Source of the DNA: Micromonospora costi
GTDB taxonomy: Bacteria > Actinomycetota > Actinomycetes > Mycobacteriales > Micromonosporaceae
DNA: 64,000 nucleotides
Assembly (NCBI RefSeq): GCF_003626655.1
Contig: NZ_RBAN01000002.1
Location: forward strand, 930,001 to 994,000
Direction of reading: 5' to 3'
Program-made: the position numbers and the translations under genes
The notes under the pieces: model-generated
What the model saw: only the letters and a program-made list of their open reading frames with translations
What the model was told of the DNA's origin: nothing
The model's database searches: none
Shown here: positions 49,201 to 58,067 of the stretch, in pieces
How positions within the stretch are numbered: the stretch's first letter is position 1
Layout: every line of letters starts with the position of its first letter

Positions 49201-50155
49201 CCGCGCCCTGGGCGCCGGCTGGGTCGACGCGGTCAACCGGGCCGCCCGCTCCGGCGGTGTCGCCGGGGTGCGCCGGTTCCTCGGCGGCTACGCCGACGGC
49301 GGCATCCTCGACCGGCTCGGCAAGGCCGCGTCCTGGGCGAAGCAGAAGGCCGGTGACGCCATCTCCGGCGTCACCGACCTGTTCACCGACCCCGCCGGCA
49401 CCCTCCGCAAGATCGCCGACAAGGTGATCGGGCTGGTGCCTGGCCGGGACACGGCGTTCGGCCGGTTCGCCATCGGGATGCCCCGCAAGGTCGCCGACGC
49501 GGCGGTGGACAAGGTGAAGTCGTGGTTCCGCGGCGGTGAGGACGGCGGCCCCGGGGTGACCGGCTCGTCGCCGCTGGGCGGCTCGGCCGGCATGATGCGG
49601 ATCCTGCGCGCCGCGTTCCCCGGCCTGCCGCTGCTGAGTGGTTTCCGGCCGGGATCGATCACCCTGACCGGCAACCGGTCGTACCACTCGACGAACCGGG
49701 CGGTCGACGTGCCGCCCATCCGCGCAGTCGCCGAATGGATCTTCAAGCACTTCCGGTCCATCACCCGGGAGCTGATCACCCCGTGGCAGGAATTCAACCT
49801 GCACAACGGCAGGTCACACCGCTACACCGGCGCCGTCTGGAACCAGCACAACTTCAGCGGGGGCAACGCGCACAACCACTGGGCCGCACGCCTCGGCGGC
49901 ATCGTCCCCGGCATGCCGGCCCGCCTGTTCGACTCCGGCGGCGACTGGCCCTCCGGCACCGTCGGCGTCAACCTCAGCGGACGCACGGAGCACGTCGCCA
50001 CCGGCAGCAGCATGGACAAGGTCGCCGAGCTGCTGGCCGCGATCCGGAAAGACCTGCGGGACCTCGCCGACGCGGTCCGCTCCGTCGGCCCCGACGTCGG
50101 CCAGCAGATCAACGGGGCGACGGCGAACGCCCTGCACCGCGGAAGGGCGAAGTGA
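46295..50155 (+). CDS. tail tape measure protein with peptidase domain (1,286 aa)
   Basis: Longest tail gene; sets tail length. A 30-residue repeat opens it (FVRDAVGRLRDGRGRF at 80, FVRDASGRLRDARGRF at 110), then a hydrophobic Ala-rich region, long coiled coils (about 230-470) and several membrane-like stretches. From about 1110 comes an M15/endopeptidase-like domain: SYHSTNRAVDV (H1131, D1138) and HNHWA (H1193, H1195), able to hold zinc. It could thin the cell wall during DNA entry. ATG start. Confidence 0.9.
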   Translation: MGVPLAEAFVRVRADTRDFKRDTERDASQSGDRAGNSFAGAFGRTLAGKAAGLFARFRRQAEASTDGAGATAGARFGSEFVRDAVGRLRDGRGRFVSEGAAAGAGFGDAFVRDASGRLRDARGRFTAEGRASGDGFANAFGPGVASSISRVSALIAVGVALGPAIIPVAAAAAAAVAGIGTAAIAAFAGLGVGVLAFMGVADAVKAMGAAEDAAADNAAALSRAHSAVEAAADGVRQAEQSLARTREQAAASNEQAARRVAESERDLSRALKDQLRVAQELNEAREEAKRRLDDLNQSLAENTLSQRQATLDVAEAKAELDKVLADPKATEAQREQARITYERNVLQLADLQRRGKELADDTAKANKAGVEGSREVQAARERIADADERVRASQQALTDARREQARAERDGIYQIQQAQQQLISAQRSLRDATVASGTAGAAAMDKLRQSLEGLSPAGQRFAKFLFGLKDEVQRIRAAAQEGLLPGAQEAIENLLPYLPQVERFVGGIAGRLGDMAVRASKALTGPFWRSFFGMIDKTAGPALDGMFEATGNIAEGFAAILQAFMPLNRDMGKGLVGLTASFADWAKGLSGSKGFQEFVDYVREYGPPALRFLWDLLKVGGKLLVSLAPLGAVLVTGLGKLADILASLDPGVLLAITAGIAALIAVSIGPLSAAIIAIVAAAGGIYYLLNRFGLLKPLIAGVTAAVQWAWQNVLQPTFAAIASFVMEQVVPAVMWLWHNAIGPAFQGIAAAGQWLWNTVLLPVFSALRAYVVDFVAPMFLWWYREVIKPVFERFALAAQVAWTLVKVVFGLMQIYVKTVLAPLWRWLYDNVIKPVWNGIKDTITRIWTMYIRPLFETFGGFIKNHVAPAFEAGVKAIGKAWEKIRDLTKIPVRFVVETVINSAIIGTYNKLAGVFGVDKVDKVALPKGFARGGVLPGYTPGKDVHRFYSPTAGAIDLSGGEAIIRPEGTRALGAGWVDAVNRAARSGGVAGVRRFLGGYADGGILDRLGKAASWAKQKAGDAISGVTDLFTDPAGTLRKIADKVIGLVPGRDTAFGRFAIGMPRKVADAAVDKVKSWFRGGEDGGPGVTGSSPLGGSAGMMRILRAAFPGLPLLSGFRPGSITLTGNRSYHSTNRAVDVPPIRAVAEWIFKHFRSITRELITPWQEFNLHNGRSHRYTGAVWNQHNFSGGNAHNHWAARLGGIVPGMPARLFDSGGDWPSGTVGVNLSGRTEHVATGSSMDKVAELLAAIRKDLRDLADAVRSVGPDVGQQINGATANALHRGRAK

Positions 50156-50529
50156 TGGCCGTCATCAACCTCGACCGCGTGTGGATCAACCTGATGAGCA
50201 CCGGCGAAGCCGTCGCCGCGTTCTCCGCCGACCGGGCACGCCGGGTGTCCGTGCAAGGCGAGAACCGCACCTACGGCGGCGGCCGACGCCGGGCCATCAC
50301 CCAGGAAGGCCACACCGACGTCATCACGTTCACGCTGCGCCGGGTCACCACCGCGCAGCGGGACCAGCTCCGCGACTGGCTCGGCCGGGACGTCATGTAC
50401 CGCGACTACCGCGGCCAGCGGATCGTCGGCACCCTGTTCGACCTCGACATCCGCGAGTACAAGGCGGAGCGGGACCTGTACGACCTCGCCACCACCCTCA
50501 ACGGGGTGACCTGGGTGGAGGGGGCATGA
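50155..50529 (+). CDS. distal tail-type protein (124 aa)
   Basis: ATG overlapping the tape-measure stop (TGATG). All-beta with NLDRVWINLMSTGEAVAAF and VITFTLRRVTTAQRDQLRDW. Follows the tape measure directly, the position of distal tail or baseplate hub subunits. Shorter than the usual Dit protein. Confidence 0.6.
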   Translation: MAVINLDRVWINLMSTGEAVAAFSADRARRVSVQGENRTYGGGRRRAITQEGHTDVITFTLRRVTTAQRDQLRDWLGRDVMYRDYRGQRIVGTLFDLDIREYKAERDLYDLATTLNGVTWVEGA

Positions 50530-50798
50530 CCGAGCCGCGCATGGAGCTGGTGCAGGCGGTCGCCGTCAGCGGCGACGAGCGGACCCGCTGGTGCGACGGC
50601 TGCCTCACCTCCGCCGGGTTCGAGGCCGGCGTGTTCGCCATGCTGCCGTCGGGGTTGCAGCTGCTCGCCACCTTCCAGGGCTGCGACCGCTGCGACCCCG
50701 ACGGGACGCTGCTCTGCTTCTACTGCCCCGCCCGAGTCGTCGGCGGCGCGGCGTTCTGGCTGCACATCCGCGACCGGCACGGCACCGCGGGAGGCTGA
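50526..50798 (+). CDS. small zinc-finger-like tail-region protein (90 aa)
   Basis: ATG in an ATGA overlap. CDGC, CDRCD and LCFYC with a terminal HIRDRHG make a Cys/His cluster for one or two zinc ions. Unusual inside a tail module; it may be an assembly factor or a regulator carried there. Confidence 0.6.
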   Translation: MTEPRMELVQAVAVSGDERTRWCDGCLTSAGFEAGVFAMLPSGLQLLATFQGCDRCDPDGTLLCFYCPARVVGGAAFWLHIRDRHGTAGG

Positions 50799-50799
50799 C

Positions 50800-51927
50800 G
50801 TGCAGCCGATCACCGCCGCGCCGCGGAACACGATGACCACGGCGGCGGTCACCCGGCTGCTCCGCGACGCGCCAGCCCTCACCGTTGGCAAGGGCTTGGA
50901 GCTGATCGACCGGAACCTTCAGGTGATCGAGGACATCAGCGCCGACCTGGCCGGCGGTCAGGTGTCCCGCAACTCGTACGCCAACCTGCACGCCACCGCC
51001 ACGCTGTCGCTGTCGCGGGAGCTGGCGTGGGCGTCGGCGCTGGTCCGCCCGTACATGACCCTCTCGGACGGTGTCGACACCGCCCGGTTCAACCTCGGCG
51101 CGTTCTTCACCAACGTGCCCGAGCAGCCCGTGGACGAGCAGCCCGTCACCTACAACGTGAACGGCTACGACATCCTCCACGCCCTGTACTCGCCCACCGG
51201 TGAGGCGTACGCCGTGGACGCCGGGGTCAGCTACCTGGCCGAGGTCGAGCGGATCCTTCAGGCGCAGGGCTACACCCGCTACCTGATCGACCAGACCCGC
51301 GCCGACGCGGTGCTGCCGTCAGCGAAGGTGTGGCCGCTGGACGACCAAACCCGCTGGCTGACCATCGTCAACGACCTCCTCGCCGCGGTCGGCTACCAGG
51401 GCGTCTGGTCGGACTGGGACGGGCAACTGCGGTGCCAGCCGTACCAGCTCCCCCGCGAGCGGGCACCGGAGTGGCTGTACGACAACGGCCAGGCCACGGC
51501 GATGATCGGCCCCGGCCTGGTCGTCGCCCGGGACTACTTCGAGGCCCCCAACCGGTGGGTCGTGGTGCGGCAGAACGACATCGACGGCCCGCCGCCGACC
51601 GAGGGGGCCGGCGTCTACACCTGGACGAACGAGGACCAGGGCGACATCAGCGTGGAGGGCCGCGACGGGCGGATCATCACCCGGGTCGTCTACGTGGACG
51701 CCGCCGACCAGGCCGCGTTGGAACGCCTCGCTGAGGTGACCATCGACGCGGACATGCGGATCCCCACGCAGGTGCGGTTGTCGACCTCGCCGAACCCGCT
51801 GCACTGGCACTTCGACCTGCTGGTGGTCGACCACGCGGCGGTCGGCCGGTACTCCCAGGTGCTCGGCACCTCCTGGACGTTGCCCCTCGACGGCGGCGAC
51901 ATGACCCACGAGTGGTCGGTGCTGTAG
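50800..51927 (+). CDS. tail tip/baseplate protein (375 aa)
   Basis: GTG with GGGAGG 5 bases upstream. Beta-barrel N-terminus (NLQVIEDISADLAGGQVSRN), YNVNGYDILHAL, then WLTIVNDLLAAVGYQGVWSD and a late RVSLSTSP-like strand. This order resembles the tail hub (gp27/gpD-type) proteins of siphoviruses. Followed by the gene at 51944, which may cap it. Confidence 0.7.
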   Translation: MQPITAAPRNTMTTAAVTRLLRDAPALTVGKGLELIDRNLQVIEDISADLAGGQVSRNSYANLHATATLSLSRELAWASALVRPYMTLSDGVDTARFNLGAFFTNVPEQPVDEQPVTYNVNGYDILHALYSPTGEAYAVDAGVSYLAEVERILQAQGYTRYLIDQTRADAVLPSAKVWPLDDQTRWLTIVNDLLAAVGYQGVWSDWDGQLRCQPYQLPRERAPEWLYDNGQATAMIGPGLVVARDYFEAPNRWVVVRQNDIDGPPPTEGAGVYTWTNEDQGDISVEGRDGRIITRVVYVDAADQAALERLAEVTIDADMRIPTQVRLSTSPNPLHWHFDLLVVDHAAVGRYSQVLGTSWTLPLDGGDMTHEWSVL

Positions 51928-51943
51928 CGGCCGAGGGGGTGTC

Positions 51944-52624
51944 GTGTTCGGGCTGGACCTGCTGAAGCTCATCGACGCCCGCATTGAGGCGTACCGGCAA
52001 AAGCAGACCGCCACCGGCACGGTGCAGACCCGCCAGTCCGCGAGCCGCGCCACGGTCACGTTCGACGGGTCGGCGCTCGCCGTCCCCGTCAAGGTGCTCG
52101 GCCACGTCCACGTGCGGGAGAACTCCCGAGTCACGCTGGCCCGGTTCGGCTCCGAGTGGGTCGTGGTCGGCGTGTTCGGCGGCGCCGGCAGCCTGCTCAC
52201 CACCTGGGCAGCTCCCACCAACTCCTCCGGCGTGTTCACCGAGGCCGCCGTCCTCGCCGTCACCGGGTTCACGTTCGAACCGCAGGCGGTGTACCGGCTG
52301 CGGCTCGGCGGGCAGGTGCAAGGCTCCGTCGCCAACTACAGCCTGTGGCGCGTCCGCGACCGGGCGACCGGCCCCTACCCGGTCGACTGGGGCCAGTTCG
52401 GGCACTACCACTGCCCCGTCGCGGACCTGCCGTTCGCGCTGCTCGGCGAGCACTACCTGGCGCACGTCGGGTCGACACCGCTGGAAGGGCAGACGATCGC
52501 CGTCACCGCGCAGGCGTCGACCGGCACCGTCCAGCACATCGGTTCGGCCACCACGCCGCGGTACCTGGCCATCGAGCGGTGCCCCGGCTCACCGGCCGAG
52601 TACCCCCACGCACTCGTGATCTAG
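51944..52624 (+). CDS. tail tip accessory protein (226 aa)
   Basis: GTG after GAGGGGGT. N-terminal helix, then a small OB-like barrel (RATVTFDGSALAVPVKVLGH; FGSEWVVVGVFGG) as in baseplate proteins, and a C-terminal beta-sandwich (VYRLRLGGQVQGSVANYSLW). Probably sits on the hub and holds the fibre encoded next. Confidence 0.6.
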   Translation: MFGLDLLKLIDARIEAYRQKQTATGTVQTRQSASRATVTFDGSALAVPVKVLGHVHVRENSRVTLARFGSEWVVVGVFGGAGSLLTTWAAPTNSSGVFTEAAVLAVTGFTFEPQAVYRLRLGGQVQGSVANYSLWRVRDRATGPYPVDWGQFGHYHCPVADLPFALLGEHYLAHVGSTPLEGQTIAVTAQASTGTVQHIGSATTPRYLAIERCPGSPAEYPHALVI

Positions 52625-52633
52625 GAGGCGTCG

Positions 52634-55192
52634 GTGGGTTTCATCGACGATTCGCTGCTCGCCAACCCGCTCGCCGCGTCCCCGGCCGTCGCCCGAATCG
52701 ACCGGCAGAACAGCGGCGTCCTCTGGTTCACGATGATCAGCAACGCGCAGAACTCGGTGCTCTACTACCGGTCCACCGACAACGGGTCGACCTGGCAGTA
52801 CGCGGGCGGCTGGAACTTCGGCGTCACCATCCACGAGATCTCGAACCTGCACATCACCAACTACGGTGACCTGTGGCTGGCGTTCCGCACCAACGAGAAC
52901 AGCCGCGACCGCATCTCGATCATCCGGGCGACCGGCGGCTCCACCACCTTCGCCGCCGGCAGCCCGCGGATGCTGGCCGAGCCCGCCAACGGCGGTGTGG
53001 CCGGCGCGATCCACAACGGGCTGGAAATCCACTCGATCGGCCTGCCGCCGTCGCAGGCGCAGCGGATCGTCGTCGCCGCCGGCACCCGAGTCGGCGGGTC
53101 GAGCGGCGTCACCCTGTACGGGGCGAACATGGCCACCAACGGGGCCCTCACCGCCAACAACGCCCTGTTCACCGGCAAGCGGCAATGGCTGTACCCCGGC
53201 GCTGCCGGCCGGCTCACCCCGCAGATCGAGATCGAACACTGGGGTGACGGCAAGTCGGCGTCCGTGCCGCACCTGTGGGTGTCGTTCGGCCGCACCGACC
53301 TGCGGGTGGTCAAGCTGGCCTGGAACGGGTCGACGTGGGCGGGGCCGACGAACACCGTCCTGCTCACCTCCGGCCTGACCGCGCAGAACGCGATCGCCGG
53401 CCGATGGGACGGCACCCGGTTCCTCACCGCCGTACCGAACCCCGACAGCGCCGCCACGGACACGGTGCTGGTGCTCGAACGGAACCAGGCCAACAGCTCC
53501 ACCATCCTGCGGACCTCCCCCTCCCACCCCGCCGGGGCGGTCCGCAACTGCACGCTCGCCTACAACTCGGTGTCCCGCGACTTCCGGGTGTTCGCCGTCG
53601 GCACGAGCTCCGACCTGCTCTACTACGTCGACTACGCCCGCGCCGCCGGCACCTGGACCACCTGGACCACCGTCACCGCGGTCATGGGCGGCAGCAACTA
53701 TTCGGTGCGGCACGAGTCGTACGGGTCGGCCCGCTACGACGTGATCACCGCCCACGCGGGCAGCCCCAACACCCTCGTGTCCACCAACGTTGGCCTCAGC
53801 TACGCGCCGAGCCTGCCGACCTGGCAGTACGGCACCAACCCGACGACGCCGCCCGCGAACGGGGCGGCCGTGGACGTCGCCAAGGCGATGCTGCTGGACT
53901 GGGCGTTCTCCGACCCGGACCCGAACGACGCCCAGTCGGCGTGGGCGCTGTCCCGGCAGATCGGCTCCGGCACCGTCCAGTACCTCCGTGCCTCCGACAG
54001 CACGTGGCAGGCCGGCGAGGTGAAGAACCCGGGCGGCAGCACGCAGGTGAACATGCCCGCCAGCCTGTGGGTCGGGGCGGGCGGGGCCGGGGACCCGGCG
54101 CACACCTACCGGGTGAAGGTGTGGGACGGGGCCAACCTGGCGTCGCTGTACTCGTCGGCGCTGGTGGTCGTCCCCTCCGCAGTCACCAACCCGACGATCA
54201 CCAGCCCCGACACGGACGGGGCGTCGTGGACCAGCGACACGATCACCCTGTTCTGGACCGTCACCGAGCAGACCGCCTACCAGGTGCAGCTGCTCAACGC
54301 CTCCGCCGCGCTGATCTACGACTCGGGCTGGCGGGGAGGCACCGCCCCCACCTTCAGCATCCCCACCCGCGTCGAGGACGGGCAGACGTACACGATTCGG
54401 CTGCGCACCCGCAACGGTGAGGGCTTGGCCTCGAATCCGGTCGACCGCACCGTGGTCGTCGACTACACGGAGCCGACGCCACCGGTCGTGGCAGCCCTGC
54501 CGATGCCCCACCGCGGGCTGGTGCGGGTGTCCATCACCAACCCCCTCGCGCCGTCCCTGATCCCCGACACGTCGTTCGAGGTGGACCTGTCAGGGTGGAC
54601 CGCGCTCAACGCCACCCAGGCCCGGGTCAACACGTGGGCGTCGGACGGCGAATGGTCGTGCCAGATCACCCCGTCAGGGTCCGCGTCGAACGCGTACACC
54701 CAGAGCGTCCAGGTCCCGGCCGCCCCCGGTGATGTGCTGACCGGCTGGGCCGACGTGCTGCCGGTCACCGGCAACAAGCCGGCCGCCGCGTACCTGCACT
54801 GGTTCACCGGCGCCGGGGTCTTTATCTCCTCGACGGTCGCGCATTTCCCGGCCACCGCCGGGGAGCCGCAGCGGGTGTCCGTGACCGGCGTGGCCCCGGC
54901 CTCCACCGGCCGGGTTGCCGTCGCTGCTGGGGTGGCCCTCAACCCGGCCAGCGGGGACGTCGTGTTCGTCGATGCGGTGCGGCTGATGGCCGGCGCGGTG
55001 CCGTACGTGCTGTCCAACGACCTTCAGCGCCGGCACCTCGGGGACACCGCCTCCGAAGTGACGATCGGCCGAGGCATCCCCGAGGGCGGCACCTGGGACG
55101 ACTGGACCGTCCGCTCGGGGCAGCCGTACGAGTACCGGGCCGTGACGTACGGCGCGAACGGCACCACCTCGTACGGGCCTTGGACGGCCTAA
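52634..55192 (+). CDS. tail fibre with beta-propeller and carbohydrate-binding parts (852 aa)
   Basis: GTG behind TAGGAGG. An exact Asp-box (S47-T-D-N-G-S-T-W54) and W..G..W repeats over residues 1-400 suggest a sialidase-like propeller. Residues about 405-610 look like Fn3-type repeats (SALVVVPSAVTNPTITSPDT; YTIRLRTRNGEG). A sugar-binding jelly roll follows (SLIPDTSFEVDLSGWTALNA). No sialidase catalytic triad is seen. The likely function is adhesion to host surface glycans. Confidence 0.75.
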   Translation: MGFIDDSLLANPLAASPAVARIDRQNSGVLWFTMISNAQNSVLYYRSTDNGSTWQYAGGWNFGVTIHEISNLHITNYGDLWLAFRTNENSRDRISIIRATGGSTTFAAGSPRMLAEPANGGVAGAIHNGLEIHSIGLPPSQAQRIVVAAGTRVGGSSGVTLYGANMATNGALTANNALFTGKRQWLYPGAAGRLTPQIEIEHWGDGKSASVPHLWVSFGRTDLRVVKLAWNGSTWAGPTNTVLLTSGLTAQNAIAGRWDGTRFLTAVPNPDSAATDTVLVLERNQANSSTILRTSPSHPAGAVRNCTLAYNSVSRDFRVFAVGTSSDLLYYVDYARAAGTWTTWTTVTAVMGGSNYSVRHESYGSARYDVITAHAGSPNTLVSTNVGLSYAPSLPTWQYGTNPTTPPANGAAVDVAKAMLLDWAFSDPDPNDAQSAWALSRQIGSGTVQYLRASDSTWQAGEVKNPGGSTQVNMPASLWVGAGGAGDPAHTYRVKVWDGANLASLYSSALVVVPSAVTNPTITSPDTDGASWTSDTITLFWTVTEQTAYQVQLLNASAALIYDSGWRGGTAPTFSIPTRVEDGQTYTIRLRTRNGEGLASNPVDRTVVVDYTEPTPPVVAALPMPHRGLVRVSITNPLAPSLIPDTSFEVDLSGWTALNATQARVNTWASDGEWSCQITPSGSASNAYTQSVQVPAAPGDVLTGWADVLPVTGNKPAAAYLHWFTGAGVFISSTVAHFPATAGEPQRVSVTGVAPASTGRVAVAAGVALNPASGDVVFVDAVRLMAGAVPYVLSNDLQRRHLGDTASEVTIGRGIPEGGTWDDWTVRSGQPYEYRAVTYGANGTTSYGPWTA

Positions 55193-55258
55193 CCCTGTCT
55201 CCAATCCCCTGTAGCCGGCCCTGCGGTGGTCGGCCGATCTGTGCTGGGCGGAGGACCC

Positions 55259-56149
55259 ATGACCCGCGCACCCGCGAACCTGCTGGCTGTCCGCAGCCTG
55301 CTACTCACCCATCTCAACCCGGCCGCCGCGAACCGCTCCGCGGACCTCGAACCGGCCGAGGTGGGCATCGTCGGCGACCCGGCCCACCGGGGCGGGTACC
55401 ACTGCGGCTCCAACCGGGTCGTCACCAACGACTACTCGGTGGTCGAGTCGCCCCGAGACCGGGCCGGTCTCACGCTCGACGCGGCTGGCCTCGACGTCGG
55501 CCAGTTCGAGGTGCGGGTGGACGGCCGGACCCACAACCTTCAGACGTTCTCCACCTGGTGCGTCGGCCAGTGCGCGGCGAACGCCGCGGACACCCGCGAC
55601 ATCCGGGAGATCATCTACAGCCCCGATGGGCGGACCGTGCGCCGCTGGGACCGGCTCGGCCGCCGCAAGAGCGGCGACAACTCGCACCTCTGGCACACCC
55701 ACTTCAGCTTCTTCCGCGACGCGATCAAGGCGGGCCGCGACCAGACCCCCCTGTTCCGCCGCTACCTGACCACCATCGGACTCTTGGAAGGACCAGACAT
55801 GACCAAGGAAGAGCACGACTGGCTCGCCACCATCTTCAAGAACCTGACCGTGCTCGACGGGCGCAACCCGATCGGCCAGATCTACACCCGCATGTCCGTG
55901 GGCGAGGACCACACCGGGGCGAAGCCGCCCACCTACCCCACCCTGAAGTCGATCAGCACGCAGCTCTCCGCGTTGCAGAGCGCGTTGTCGACGCTGTCCG
56001 GCCGGGACTTCACCGACGAGGACGCGATCGTCGCCGGAGTTCTCGCCGGCCTCGACCCGGCCACCATCGCTGCGCGCATCGTCGAGCACATGCCCGCCGA
56101 ACACGCCAGGCAGCTCGCCGACGAGCTGGCCGCCCGCCTGGCCGCATGA
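55259..56149 (+). CDS. endolysin, M15-type peptidase (296 aa)
   Basis: ATG behind GGGCGGAGGAC. N-terminal about 180 residues match the phage peptidase M15-like fold: GDPAHRGGYHCG and, near the end, NSHLWHTHFSFF (H143, H146, H148) as metal ligands. It should cut peptide cross-links of peptidoglycan. The C-terminal 100 residues are helical and acidic, unlike a known wall-binding repeat. The next genes encode membrane proteins, making a lysis cassette. Confidence 0.82.
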   Translation: MTRAPANLLAVRSLLLTHLNPAAANRSADLEPAEVGIVGDPAHRGGYHCGSNRVVTNDYSVVESPRDRAGLTLDAAGLDVGQFEVRVDGRTHNLQTFSTWCVGQCAANAADTRDIREIIYSPDGRTVRRWDRLGRRKSGDNSHLWHTHFSFFRDAIKAGRDQTPLFRRYLTTIGLLEGPDMTKEEHDWLATIFKNLTVLDGRNPIGQIYTRMSVGEDHTGAKPPTYPTLKSISTQLSALQSALSTLSGRDFTDEDAIVAGVLAGLDPATIAARIVEHMPAEHARQLADELAARLAA

Positions 56150-56616
56150 CCCCGCTCCGGCCGGTCCAGATCGCGAGCGGCCGGCACCCGTTCGAGATGG
56201 CGGTGCTCCTCGCCGCCGTCTGCTCCGGCGTCGCCCTCGTCGTTACCGACCGGCGACCCGCCTCAGTCCTCGCCGCCATGCCCGCCACGGTGCAGCTCCT
56301 GTGGGAGGTGGGACTGATCGTGGCCGGCGTCATCGGTCTGATCGGCGTCACCTGGAACGGCGACCTGTCGACGTCGATGGGCGTCGAGATGATCGGGATC
56401 ATCCTGCTCGGCACCGTCACCACCATGTACGCGGTCGCGCTGTTCGTCGTGTCCGGTTCGGCGGCGATCGCCGCCGGGGCGTTCATCTGCGCGATCGCCG
56501 CCGCCTCGTGGGCACGCGCGGTGCAGGTGCTCGTGGACCTTCGGCGGGTCGGCCGCGCCGCGCAGGCTGGCCGTACCGCCGATGTGACCCTGCTCGTGGA
56601 GAGGGACCCGTCATGA
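56146..56616 (+). CDS. polytopic membrane protein, holin candidate (156 aa)
   Basis: ATG in an ATGA overlap with the endolysin. Four hydrophobic helices (MAVLLAAVCSGVALVV; LLWEVGLIVAGVIGLIGV; IGIILLGTVTTMYAVALFVV; AIAAGAFICAIAAASW) and a charged tail. Fits a holin or lysis regulator, by context. Confidence 0.65.
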   Translation: MTPLRPVQIASGRHPFEMAVLLAAVCSGVALVVTDRRPASVLAAMPATVQLLWEVGLIVAGVIGLIGVTWNGDLSTSMGVEMIGIILLGTVTTMYAVALFVVSGSAAIAAGAFICAIAAASWARAVQVLVDLRRVGRAAQAGRTADVTLLVERDPS

Positions 56617-57065
56617 TCTGGGCTGCCGACGCACCCCCGGCAGCCGGAGGCTCGTGGGTCCAGACGCTCATCACCGTCATCGGTCTGCTCGGTGGCGCCG
56701 GTGGCATCGCGGCGTTGGCGGCGACGCTGCTGCAACGACGCAAGATCAGGGCGGACGCCGCGGACGTCATCACCGACACCGCGCTCACCCTCGTCGCCCC
56801 GCTGCGCGAGCGGGTCGCCGAGTTGGAGACCGAAGCCGCCGGCGCAAGGCGGGAAGCGACCGCTGCGAGGATGCAGGCAGAGCAGGCCAACGTCGAGATG
56901 AGCGACCTACGGACCGTCGTTCAGGAGCTGACGGGGATGCTGACCCGCTGGCGAGACGAGGTGCTGGCGACCGCTGGTGCGCCGGACGCGGAGGCGGCCC
57001 TGGCCCGGCTACGGATCATGGTGTCCGCCGCGCACCACCACAACGGCAACGTGCCACCCAGCTAG
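56613..57065 (+). CDS. membrane-anchored coiled-coil lysis protein (150 aa)
   Basis: ATG overlaps the upstream stop (ATGA). One helix near the N-terminus (TLITVIGLLGGAGGIAALAA), then a coiled coil (about 60-115) and a His-rich end (SAAHHHNGN). Shape is that of an antiholin or spanin-like lysis protein. Its stop overlaps the convergent gene at 57062. Confidence 0.6.
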   Translation: MIWAADAPPAAGGSWVQTLITVIGLLGGAGGIAALAATLLQRRKIRADAADVITDTALTLVAPLRERVAELETEAAGARREATAARMQAEQANVEMSDLRTVVQELTGMLTRWRDEVLATAGAPDAEAALARLRIMVSAAHHHNGNVPPS

Positions 57066-57441
57066 CCGCGCGCCCCGGGCCCGAAGTACGGGGCGGCGTC
57101 CACGTCCTGGTGCGGCGGCCACATCTGCCGGTCTCCGCACTGCCGGCACTCCCAGGTCCGGTGCATGCCGCCGGGCTGCACGAGCAGGCCGCGGAGCTGA
57201 GGTACACCTGGCCGGGCTTCAGCGGGTGCCGGTCCGGGCCGGCGCAGGTCGCGGGGATCGTCTCCTGCCACACCACCGTCTTCACGGCCGGGTCGTACAC
57301 GGCCCGGTGGGCGGCCCGCCCGCAGTCCCGGCACGCCGGCACGAGCTGCTGCCACGGCTGCACGAGCCCGTGCACCGGGCAGGCGTACTGGCCCGCCCTG
57401 GCCTTGATCCGGCCCCAGTCCACCTGACCCGTCTCTGCCAT
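57062..57441 (-). pseudogene. zinc-ribbon protein with a frameshift
   Basis: From ATG 57441 the frame gives AETGQVDWGRIKARAGQYAC, CRDCG and GQVYLSS, all with good codon bias; then it goes Cys/Ser/Arg-rich. A second minus frame from about 57190 down to TAG 57062-57064 reads LLVQPGGMHRTWECRQCG and DVDAAPYFGPG, equally good. Adding one C near 57200 would join them in a 126-residue protein with two Cys pairs. Real mutation, sequencing error, or frameshifting cannot be told apart here. Confidence 0.6.
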
Positions 57442-57458
57442 GCCGGCGATCGTACCGG

Positions 57459-57489
57459 CCTTCATTCGCCGGCCCGAAATGAAGGTTTT
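57459..57489 (+). terminator. inverted repeat with T-run in lysis region
   Basis: CCTTCATT (57459-57466) / AATGAAGG (57478-57485), 11-nt spacer, then TTTT. Lies between the minus-strand gene start and the holin-like gene; it could end the tail-lysis transcript or be an operator. Confidence 0.4.
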
Positions 57490-57530
57490 GGGCCGGTTCC
57501 TTGCGTTCCAAGATCAGCCCAGGAGGGGTC

Positions 57531-57968
57531 ATGTCCGAGCCCACCAACCTGCCCGCGAAGGGCACGATCCTCGGCCGCGAGCCGGCCGTCCTCATCAACG
57601 CGGTCGCCGCGTTGCTTGCCCTGTTCGTCGCGTTCGGCGCGGACTTCCTCACCGCGAAGCAGGCCGGCGCGGTCGAGGCGTTCCTGGCCGCCGCGGCGAC
57701 CGCGTGGCTCCTGTCGAAGGTCCGCCCGATCGCGCCCACCCTGTTCACCGGCGTCATCACCACCGGCGCCACCCTCGCCGCGGCGTACGGGTTCGAGCTG
57801 TCGCAGGAGCAGGTCGGCTCGATCACCGCCGCGTCCATCGCGCTGATGACCGCGCTCGTGATCCGTCCGCAGTCCACCCCGAAGTCTGACCCGCGGACGA
57901 TCGACGGCGTTGTGGTGCCCGGTGACGTGCGCGCCGCCGACGTACGCCCGCAGACCCGACTGCGCTGA
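57531..57968 (+). CDS. membrane protein, second holin candidate (145 aa)
   Basis: ATG with a near-perfect AGGAGGGG. Two or three helices (VLINAVAALLALFVAFGADF; APTLFTGVITTGATLAAAYG; SITAASIALMTALV). I know similar proteins from actinophage lysis regions as small holin-like proteins. Last plus-strand gene of the lytic set; a strong terminator follows. Confidence 0.7.
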   Translation: MSEPTNLPAKGTILGREPAVLINAVAALLALFVAFGADFLTAKQAGAVEAFLAAAATAWLLSKVRPIAPTLFTGVITTGATLAAAYGFELSQEQVGSITAASIALMTALVIRPQSTPKSDPRTIDGVVVPGDVRAADVRPQTRLR

Positions 57969-58010
57969 CCGCTGCTGCCGTCTGCTCCAGGCTGCTCCCG
58001 AACTGGCAGC

Positions 58011-58061
58011 AAGCGCCCCGCCCCACCGACCGCCTCGTGCGGCTGGTGGGGCGGGGCGCTT
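58011..58061. terminator. long terminator hairpin
   Basis: 17-bp perfect stem AAGCGCCCCGCCCCACC (58011-58027) / GGTGGGGCGGGGCGCTT (58045-58061), loop 17 nt. It ends both the plus-strand lysis operon and the minus-strand gene at 58068. Confidence 0.8.
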
Positions 58062-58067
58062 TCGTCG
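58023..58067 (+). repeat. 45-bp direct repeat, copy 1
   Basis: Matches 58589-58633 with a single mismatch (C58030/T58596). It covers most of the terminator loop and right arm and stops exactly at the last codon of the minus-strand gene (TAA complement at 58068-58070). Confidence 0.85.

Noticed and set aside
47744..49804. 686-codon minus-strand frame opposite the tape measure gene
   Set aside because: Composition is that of an antisense shadow and the plus strand is clearly coding.
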